Assembly: GCA_002398515.1 (NCBI GenBank)
Contig: DGZL01000166.1
Location: 12,885-68,340, forward strand
Origin: Firmicutes bacterium UBA4981
GTDB taxonomy: Bacteria > Bacillota > SHA-98 > UBA4971
Length of the DNA: 55,456 bases
Direction of reading: 5' to 3'
Position 1 is the stretch's first letter; each line of letters starts with the position of its first letter. The translations under genes and the position numbers were made by a program. The notes below the pieces were generated by a model. That model saw only the letters and a list, made by a program, of their open reading frames with translations, did not search any database and had not been told where the DNA came from. Shown in pieces: positions 50,298 through 55,456 of the stretch.

Positions 50298-50971
50298 CCT
50301 TTAAAGAACGGACTGTCTCTGAGTTTATCCAAGCTGTTGCCGAAGGGTCCCCCACCCCCGGCGGAGGAACTGTCTCCGCTTTGATAGCAGGCCTTTCATC
50401 TGCTTTGGTGGGTATGGTAGGCTCTTTATCTGCTGCTCGATTACAGGCTAAGACGGCAGGAAAACGCGATGGAAAGAACAGTGACACTCAGTGCGAAAAT
50501 CGAGATCCCAAACACCTTATGCTCGATATGGTAAGCACTGCTAATCATCTCCAGATGCGTTTTTTGGCTCTTGCTGACGAGGATTCTACAGCTTATAACA
50601 GGGTAATTACTGCCTATAGATTACCTAAGAGCACTGAAGAGGAGAAGCAAGCCAGGTCTCTTGCTATCCAGGATGCGCTCAAGGAGGCGTGTCTTGTTCC
50701 GGCTCAAGTCGTCAAGTTTTCACTGGAAGTATTGCGTCTCACAGAGATCATGGTTGAACACGGGATGAAGAGCGCTATGTCAGACGTTGCAGTTGCCTGT
50801 CTTGCTGCCTGGGCCGGGATGAGAGGCGCGCATTTCAATGTAAGGATTAACTTGCCTTCCATTAAGGATGAGTCGTTCGTCAATCAGGTAGAGGGCGATA
50901 TGGCAATTTGCATGTCATCAGGCAGTGACATTTTTGAAGGGGTTATGGCGCAAATCGAACAGGCGCTGTAG
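50294..50971 (+). CDS. fchA: Formimidoyltetrahydrofolate cyclodeaminase
   Basis: 225 residues; N-terminal TVSEFIQAVAEGSPTPGGGTVSALIAGLSSALVGMVGSL is the cyclodeaminase/cyclohydrolase signature, and the helical remainder fits the family, including DSTAYNRVITAYRLP. Converts formimino-THF to methenyl-THF with release of ammonia, finishing the histidine-to-one-carbon transfer. GTG 50294 within the last bases of hutI; GGGAGG ten bases before. Confidence 0.93.
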   Translation: MTFKERTVSEFIQAVAEGSPTPGGGTVSALIAGLSSALVGMVGSLSAARLQAKTAGKRDGKNSDTQCENRDPKHLMLDMVSTANHLQMRFLALADEDSTAYNRVITAYRLPKSTEEEKQARSLAIQDALKEACLVPAQVVKFSLEVLRLTEIMVEHGMKSAMSDVAVACLAAWAGMRGAHFNVRINLPSIKDESFVNQVEGDMAICMSSGSDIFEGVMAQIEQAL

Positions 50972-50988
50972 GTTCGCGCGCGTTACAT

Positions 50989-51125
50989 AACGTGTGTTAT
51001 GCTGTAATAAGCCGAGTAGGCGCGTGAGACTTGTAGGCGTAGAACGTATTATACTGCAAGCGGCATAGTCGTTCGAGATTCGTGGGTGTAACATGCGTTA
51101 TGCTGCATGTGGAATGTATCGCGCC
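50989..51125 (+). repeat. Degenerate tandem repeat of about 50 bp
   Basis: About two and a half units beginning near 50989, 51043 and 51090. Each begins AAC(G/A)T followed by TTAT(G/A)CTG, and the first two share a second half of the form TAG-x-CG-x3-GAGA-x2-x-GT-x-GG-x-GTA. They fill the gap between fchA and the nicotinamidase-like gene. No function is evident. Confidence 0.55.
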
Positions 51126-51144
51126 AGGGGAGGAGTGATATGAC

Positions 51145-51666
51145 ATGTCGAAAAAAGCGCTTATGGTAATAGATATGCTACGAGATTTTATTGAGCCTGA
51201 CGGTAGACTTTATATCGGCACTACCGCAAAGAATGTAGTTGAAGCTGTCGGGCGGGAAATTGAGAAGGCCAGGTCTTGTCAATGGCCGATAATCTACGTA
51301 TGTGATACGCATAGCGAGGACGATTCGGAGTTTAGGATGTTCCCTTCTCATTGTGTTATGGGGACTCCCGGCGCGGACGTAGTTGATGAGCTGAAGCCTC
51401 ATCCGGGAGACAAGATTATTCCCAAACGCAGATACAGTGCCTTCTTCCAGACAGACTTGGATCTCACCTTGAGAGAACTTGATATAGATGAAATCGTGCT
51501 GGTAGGTGTTTGCACCAATATCTGTAACTTGTACACAGCAGCAGACGCCAGGATGCTGAATTACAAGGTTACAGCGCTTAGAGATTGCATGTCATCATTC
51601 GACGAAGCAGCACACGAGTTCGCTCTCAAAGAAATGGAGCAGACTCTGGGTGTAACCGTCGTATAA
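51145..51666 (+). CDS. Nicotinamidase-like cysteine hydrolase (isochorismatase fold)
   Basis: 173 residues. Catalytic triad D10 (VIDMLRDF), K94 (PKRRYSAF) and C123 (VGVCTNIC); probable metal ligands D54, H56 and H69 (DTHSEDDSEF-x3-PSHC), which favour a true nicotinamidase over isochorismatase. It would convert nicotinamide to nicotinate for NAD salvage. GGGGAGGAG nine bases before ATG 51145. It stands alone between the cyclodeaminase and folP. Confidence 0.85.
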   Translation: MSKKALMVIDMLRDFIEPDGRLYIGTTAKNVVEAVGREIEKARSCQWPIIYVCDTHSEDDSEFRMFPSHCVMGTPGADVVDELKPHPGDKIIPKRRYSAFFQTDLDLTLRELDIDEIVLVGVCTNICNLYTAADARMLNYKVTALRDCMSSFDEAAHEFALKEMEQTLGVTVV

Positions 51667-51731
51667 TACCTTTGGCGTGCCTAACGTAAGCCCGTGGCAT
51701 GAAAACAAACGCAACTATATAGAGCCATATT

Positions 51732-51827
51732 CATGGGCTGCAGTCTGTTTGTTGACGGTCTGACCCCGCGCGGGCCTGCGTACCAAGAGCAAATCAGCAG
51801 ACAGACGGGGAAACAATCAGACCCATG
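51732..51827 (+). promoter_or_regulatory. Potential structured leader upstream of folP
   Basis: GGTCTGA-CCCCG (51757-51768) can pair with CGGGG (51806-51810) and TCAGACC (51817-51823); alternatively GTCTGT (51743-51748) pairs with ACAGAC (51801-51806), and CATGGG (51732-51737) with CCCATG (51822-51827). The pairings overlap and so are partly exclusive. No known folate riboswitch consensus is seen. Confidence 0.4.
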
Positions 51828-51878
51828 TAATTGACTAAGGCTACATTTAACTAATGCTATCAACGAAGTTGCCAAGGA

Positions 51879-53141
51879 GTGATAACCCTGAAAGAAAGCA
51901 GTGGATTGCAGCAGAATAGACATCATAATGCCCGCGCTCTGATAATTGAATCTAAACGCGACATAGCTTCTGAAATGGAGAGAATCGGTGTCTCCCCTGA
52001 AGGCATAAGGATCATGGCGAAAAAGGGTGTCTTTCGGGTAGTATTGCTTGAGCAAGTATCCTTGAAACAGGCAACAATCATTAAGCAGGAAATGTTGTCA
52101 AAAGGGGGAGACGCTGCTGTAAACGCCAGAGTAGCTTCTCTTACCGGGGATTTCACAGATATCCTGCTCATGGGCACAATCAGTCAGCTTCGCAGGGCCT
52201 CAGAGGGACTCATGCGCCAACCTTTTGGCTTGCGTCAAATCGCAGAAGAGATCCTGGAGGCGATCAATGCCCAGGAACCCTCCACAGGCAGGATCCTTCA
52301 ACTCGGAAGGCATGCTTTGACATTAGGCAACAAGACCTATATCATGGGCATTCTCAATACGACTCCTGACTCGTTCTCTGACGGAGGCACACACATGACT
52401 GTAGACGCAGCAGTAGAACATGCGTGGCGTCTTGTGGAAGAGGGAGCGGACATTATTGATATCGGCGGCGAGTCCACAAGGCCGGGTTCCGCTCCTACGC
52501 CTTTAGCAGAAGAAATCCGTAGGGTGGTCCCTGTTATCGAGGAGCTCGGGAAGGATTTTCCGGCGCCTATTTCAGTGGATACGTATAAGAGTGAAGTAGC
52601 TGAAGCAGCTCTCGCCGCAGGCGCCCACATGATTAACGATATTTCAGGTCTGGCTACAGACCCTCGTCTTGGGGAGGTTGTGGCTGAGGCCAAAGTCCCA
52701 ATCGTGCTCATGCACATGAAAGGCCGGCCAAAAGATATGCAGGAGAATCCTGAATATGAATCAGTCGTATCTGAGGTGGCGGGATTTCTCCGCGCTTCTG
52801 TTGCCCGGGCTAAGGAATATGGAATACTCTCTGAGAATGTGCTCATTGATCCGGGAATCGGGTTCGGCAAGACTTGCGCCCATAACCTTGAACTGCTGAG
52901 GCGCCTGAAGGAACTGAGGAGTCTTGGTTATCCAATACTCATAGGCACATCCCGTAAGTCGTTCATAGGAAGGACGCTGGGACTTCCGGTGGAAGACAGA
53001 GTCGAAGGCACGTCTGCCACTGTTGCCCTTGCGATAGCGTCCGGTGTCGATATTGTCCGTGTTCACGATGTTAAGTACATGGCCAGAGTGGCTCGGATGT
53101 CTGATGCTATCGTGAGGGGAGGGAATGTCTGTGAAGGGTGA
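51879..53141 (+). CDS. folP: Dihydropteroate synthase with N-terminal extension
   Basis: About 420 residues. The synthase (about residues 150-415) shows IMGILNTTPDSFSDGG, IDIGGESTRPGS, SVDTYKSEVAEAAL, MINDISGL, LMHMKGRP, DPGIGFGKT and ILIGTSRKSFIG. About 140 extra residues precede it; similar extensions occur in some thermophilic and clostridial enzymes and have no known role. The start is uncertain: the GTG at 51879 overlaps the best ribosome site (AAGGAG), so a downstream CTG (51888) or TTG (51906) may be used. Joins pterin pyrophosphate with p-aminobenzoate. Overlaps folB. Confidence 0.94.
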   Translation: MITLKESSGLQQNRHHNARALIIESKRDIASEMERIGVSPEGIRIMAKKGVFRVVLLEQVSLKQATIIKQEMLSKGGDAAVNARVASLTGDFTDILLMGTISQLRRASEGLMRQPFGLRQIAEEILEAINAQEPSTGRILQLGRHALTLGNKTYIMGILNTTPDSFSDGGTHMTVDAAVEHAWRLVEEGADIIDIGGESTRPGSAPTPLAEEIRRVVPVIEELGKDFPAPISVDTYKSEVAEAALAAGAHMINDISGLATDPRLGEVVAEAKVPIVLMHMKGRPKDMQENPEYESVVSEVAGFLRASVARAKEYGILSENVLIDPGIGFGKTCAHNLELLRRLKELRSLGYPILIGTSRKSFIGRTLGLPVEDRVEGTSATVALAIASGVDIVRVHDVKYMARVARMSDAIVRGGNVCEG

Positions 53142-53499
53142 TAGGATAACCCTAAGTAACATGGTGTTCTATGGGTATCATGGGGTGTTCGAAGGCGAAA
53201 AGGAGCTTGGGCAGAGATTCGAAGTGGATGTCGAATTGCACATGAGCTTCTCGGGTCCGGGACAAACCGACGATTTGGAGCAGAGCGTCAATTACGTTGA
53301 CGTGTACACAATTGTGCAGGATATTGTCCAGGAGAGGACTTACAACTTGATTGAAGCTGTAGCTGAAAACATTGCAGGGGAGATCTTGTCAGCATACTCA
53401 GTGGATTATGTGGTTGTAAGAGTGAGAAAGCCCAGTGTCCCAATGGGTGGCGTGATAGACCATGTTGAGGTGGAAATCACCAGGCACAGCCGGGGGTGA
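53131..53499 (+). CDS. folB: Dihydroneopterin aldolase
   Basis: 122 residues from GTG 53131, seven bases after AGGGGAGGG; the ATG at 53125 is too close to that site. Motifs ITLSNMVFYGYHGVFEGEKELGQRFEVDVELHM and the C-terminal VRVRKPSVPMGGVIDHVEVEI with the catalytic Glu/Lys region are typical. Supplies 6-hydroxymethyl-dihydropterin to FolK. It overlaps folP at its start and the next gene (GTGA) at its end. Confidence 0.95.
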   Translation: MKGDRITLSNMVFYGYHGVFEGEKELGQRFEVDVELHMSFSGPGQTDDLEQSVNYVDVYTIVQDIVQERTYNLIEAVAENIAGEILSAYSVDYVVVRVRKPSVPMGGVIDHVEVEITRHSRG

Positions 53500-54836
53500 C
53501 AGCAACGCGCGCACACGCATATTTAGGATTTGGCTCCAACTTAGGAGAAAGGCGAGAGAACATCGCTAAGGGTCTGGCCGTGTTACATGAGTCCGGGAGG
53601 GTAGAGGTTGCTAAGGTATCTTCTCTCTATGAGACAGAACCTGTGGGCTACACTGAACAGGGGCTATTCTTGAACGCTGTTGCCCGGGTTGAGACCGATC
53701 TTTCGCCTCAAGACTTGTTGTCCCTCTGCAAAGACGTAGAAGTTCAACTTGGCCGAAAGGCAACGGTAAGATGGGGGCCGAGGATTCTTGATATCGACAT
53801 TCTCATGTACTTTGTGAAATCAGGCGATCCTCCTCCGGACGATAGTGAAAACAGCACTCAGATAAAGATAGATACTCCGACCCTGACCCTTCCTCACCCT
53901 CGGATGTGGGAGAGGGGGTTTGTCATTATTCCATTAGCTGAGGTAAATCCCAATCTCTTGATGCCTGACGGACGTCAAATCAAATCCCTTATCCGAGACC
54001 TCAGTATCTGGACAGGCCTTCACTTATTTGAGACCGGACATTGGCGGCAGGGAGGCGGCCTAAACCGTAAGGGCCGGCGAGTAGTGCGGTTTACCGAGGT
54101 AGAATCAACAAATACCGTAGCTGCTAATCTTGCTTCTAGTGGTGCCGCTGAAGGCACTTGCGTCATAGCAAAAACCCAAAGCGCAGGTAGGGGAAGGCGA
54201 GGACGACTATGGCATTCGCCCCCCGGTGGACTATGGCTTTCCCTGGTGCTGAGGCCTAAGGTTCAATCACAAGACGTGGCCTGGCTGTCTCTTATCGCCG
54301 GTGTTGCTGTGTCTTCTGCCATTCGGGATACGTTTAGGCTTCCTGCAGTAGTCAAGTGGCCCAATGATGTGCTGGTCTCCGGGAAGAAGGTATGCGGGAT
54401 ATTGCCTGAGACTAGGTTTATCGGAGATAAGATGGACTTTGCCGTTGTTGGAATAGGAGTTAATGTCGCAATTGACATAGATTTGCTTCCACTTGAGGTT
54501 CGGGAGACTTGCGCAACTTTGGTAAGTCCCGATCATCCTCATGCCTCCGAAGCCCGGGAGGCATTGATAGTGTCCATATTGGACAACTTTTCTCTATTGT
54601 ACAAACAGTTTTTGTCCGAGGGTTTTTTGGAGATACTGCAAAAGGTAAGAGAGTACTGTGACATGCTTGGACGGGAAGTTACCGTCTCGCGACTTGGAAC
54701 GCCTATTCAGGGGATTGCAGTAGACATAGACTCTGATGCCGGGCTGATTATTCGCACTAAGTCAGGGGAAGATGTTCATGTAGTCTCCGGGGAGGTAAGC
54801 GTTGGGGTTCCAGGCGCAGGTTACGCCTGTGAATGA
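53496..54836 (+). CDS. Fusion of HPPK (FolK) with biotin-protein ligase (BirA catalytic and C-terminal domains)
   Basis: 446 residues in one open frame. Residues 1-170 are a complete pyrophosphokinase: LGFGSNLGERRENI, SSLYETEPVGYTEQGLFLNAV, GRKATVRWGPRILDIDILMY, LTLPHPRMWERGFVIIPLAEV. After a 20-residue link, residues about 190-446 are a complete biotin ligase: TEVESTNTVAANLA, KTQSAGRGRRGRLWHSPPGG, VVKWPNDVLVSGKKVCGIL, VVGIGVNV, plus the C-terminal SH3-like domain. The N-terminal repressor HTH of E. coli BirA is absent. It would join folate synthesis and protein biotinylation in one polypeptide. A sequencing artefact is unlikely because both halves are full length and in frame. Confidence 0.9.
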   Translation: MTATRAHAYLGFGSNLGERRENIAKGLAVLHESGRVEVAKVSSLYETEPVGYTEQGLFLNAVARVETDLSPQDLLSLCKDVEVQLGRKATVRWGPRILDIDILMYFVKSGDPPPDDSENSTQIKIDTPTLTLPHPRMWERGFVIIPLAEVNPNLLMPDGRQIKSLIRDLSIWTGLHLFETGHWRQGGGLNRKGRRVVRFTEVESTNTVAANLASSGAAEGTCVIAKTQSAGRGRRGRLWHSPPGGLWLSLVLRPKVQSQDVAWLSLIAGVAVSSAIRDTFRLPAVVKWPNDVLVSGKKVCGILPETRFIGDKMDFAVVGIGVNVAIDIDLLPLEVRETCATLVSPDHPHASEAREALIVSILDNFSLLYKQFLSEGFLEILQKVREYCDMLGREVTVSRLGTPIQGIAVDIDSDAGLIIRTKSGEDVHVVSGEVSVGVPGAGYACE

Positions 54837-54851
54837 GGGGTGGCATGTGGA

Positions 54852-55295
54852 ATGTCTCCAAGAATCCTTGCTCTTGTCATCGCTTTGGTGGCCGGTGTAT
54901 CCATGGCGATACAGGGATCAATTAATACCAAACTCGGACAAGTTATTGGTAATTGGGAGGCCATTTTCGTCGTGCAAGTAGTGGGCCTTGCCACTATTTT
55001 GATCCTCTTATTCGTGTTTGGTATAGGGAAAGGGAACCTTGGCCGCATGGCCCAGGGGCCCTGGTACTCTCCGCTTGGCGGTCTGATAGGTGTCCTCATT
55101 GTCTGGGGTGTTGTCTTTAGCATACCTAAACTGGGTGTGGCGGTAGCGACTACCTCCATTATTGTGGGACAAACCCTTACAGCTCTCATCATAGATCATT
55201 TCGGGCTTTTCGGTCTAAGTCCGGTGCCTTTCACATGGCTTAAAGCGCTGGGCTTGGTTCTTCTCGCTGCAGGTGCAGGGCTGCTTTTAGGCTGA
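54852..55295 (+). CDS. YdcZ/DUF606-type membrane protein, DMT superfamily
   Basis: 147 residues from ATG 54852 (GGGGTGG nine bases before; a GTG at 54840 overlaps that site). Five hydrophobic segments: AGVSMAIQGSINTKLGQVIGNWEAIFVVQVVGLATIL and YSPLGGLIGVLIVWGVVFSIPKLGVAVATTSIIVGQTLTALIIDHFGLFG are the DUF606 pattern. Half-size relatives of drug/metabolite transporters that probably act as pairs; substrate unknown. A second half-gene could lie beyond the window. Confidence 0.87.
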   Translation: MSPRILALVIALVAGVSMAIQGSINTKLGQVIGNWEAIFVVQVVGLATILILLFVFGIGKGNLGRMAQGPWYSPLGGLIGVLIVWGVVFSIPKLGVAVATTSIIVGQTLTALIIDHFGLFGLSPVPFTWLKALGLVLLAAGAGLLLG

Positions 55296-55380
55296 GTATG
55301 GGCCGGTAGTTTGCGTCGCTGTTCCTGACTACATTTTTTGAAGCCTCATAGGAACCCGTTGAGATTTGTGCTACATTTGA

Positions 55381-55433
55381 GAAATACCATAAAATGAGGA
55401 GAACCGTTAAAAATTAGCAGGAAATACCACAAA
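55381..55433 (+). repeat. Two 13-bp direct repeats near the right end
   Basis: GAAATACCATAAA (55381-55393) recurs with one change as GAAATACCACAAA (55421-55433), exactly 40 bases later, in a gene-free stretch (55296-55456) that runs off the window. Confidence 0.5.
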
Positions 55434-55456
55434 CTCATCGAAGATTGAAGTGCTGT

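Noticed and set aside
51667..51878. Tetrahydrofolate riboswitch before folP
   Set aside because: Neither the GGAGAGUA opening nor the closing consensus of the known class is present; only generic pairing was kept as a finding.

Overview
The window looks like a chromosome segment of an endospore-forming, motile member of the Bacillota (clostridial or limnochordial type; genus not identifiable by eye). The evidence is a small acid-soluble spore protein gene of the SspF type, a glmU-prs-ctc-pth cluster ordered as in Bacillus, a Firmicutes-style flagellar superoperon with flbD, a TIGR02530-type gene, fliA (sigD-like) and a swrB-like gene, strong AGGAGG ribosome binding sites, and frequent TTG/GTG starts. 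One complete sugar-binding protein has a signal peptide but no lipobox cysteine, which hints at, but does not prove, a diderm envelope.

Layout. (1) 1-7244, plus strand: a sugar or polyol operon with the end of a binding protein, two ABC permeases, an FGGY kinase, a zinc alcohol dehydrogenase, an altered archaeal-type triose-phosphate isomerase paralogue, a YjbQ protein and a KpsF-like SIS isomerase. Together they suggest an uncharacterised route: uptake, oxidation, phosphorylation, isomerisation. (2) 7395-11085: glmU, prs, ctc, pth, closed by a hairpin terminator and facing the spore protein gene. (3) 11868-36281: a 30-gene motility operon covering rod, basal body, C-ring, hook, stator, export gate, FlhF/FlhG, PilZ protein and sigma-28, with no chemotaxis gene inside it. 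(4) 36278-39534, minus strand: acyl-CoA dehydrogenase, EtfB and a ferredoxin-domain EtfA, converging on the motility operon with overlapping stop codons. (5) About 39640-46142, minus strand: an AT-richer sucrose/fructoside utilisation island (binding protein, two permeases, GH32, LacI) with IS21-family remnants inside it and a 28-bp imperfect direct repeat at its two edges. (6) 46273-47587: an AbrB-type antitoxin broken by an in-frame stop, then a CsoR-type repressor with a visible promoter and operator, and thioredoxin. (7) 48015-54836: one-carbon and folate genes, namely glutamate formimidoyltransferase, imidazolonepropionase, formimidoyl-THF cyclodeaminase, a nicotinamidase-like hydrolase, folP, folB and a folK-birA fusion, followed by a YdcZ-type membrane protein.

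The most unusual items are the first operon's isomerase/YjbQ combination, the FolK-BirA fusion, the repeat-flanked sucrose island with IS21 scars, long hairpins directly downstream of both sugar-binding-protein genes, the interrupted antitoxin, and unexplained structured or repetitive intergenic stretches upstream of the formimidoyltransferase, nicotinamidase and folP genes. All functional calls come from reading motifs; no database search was run.
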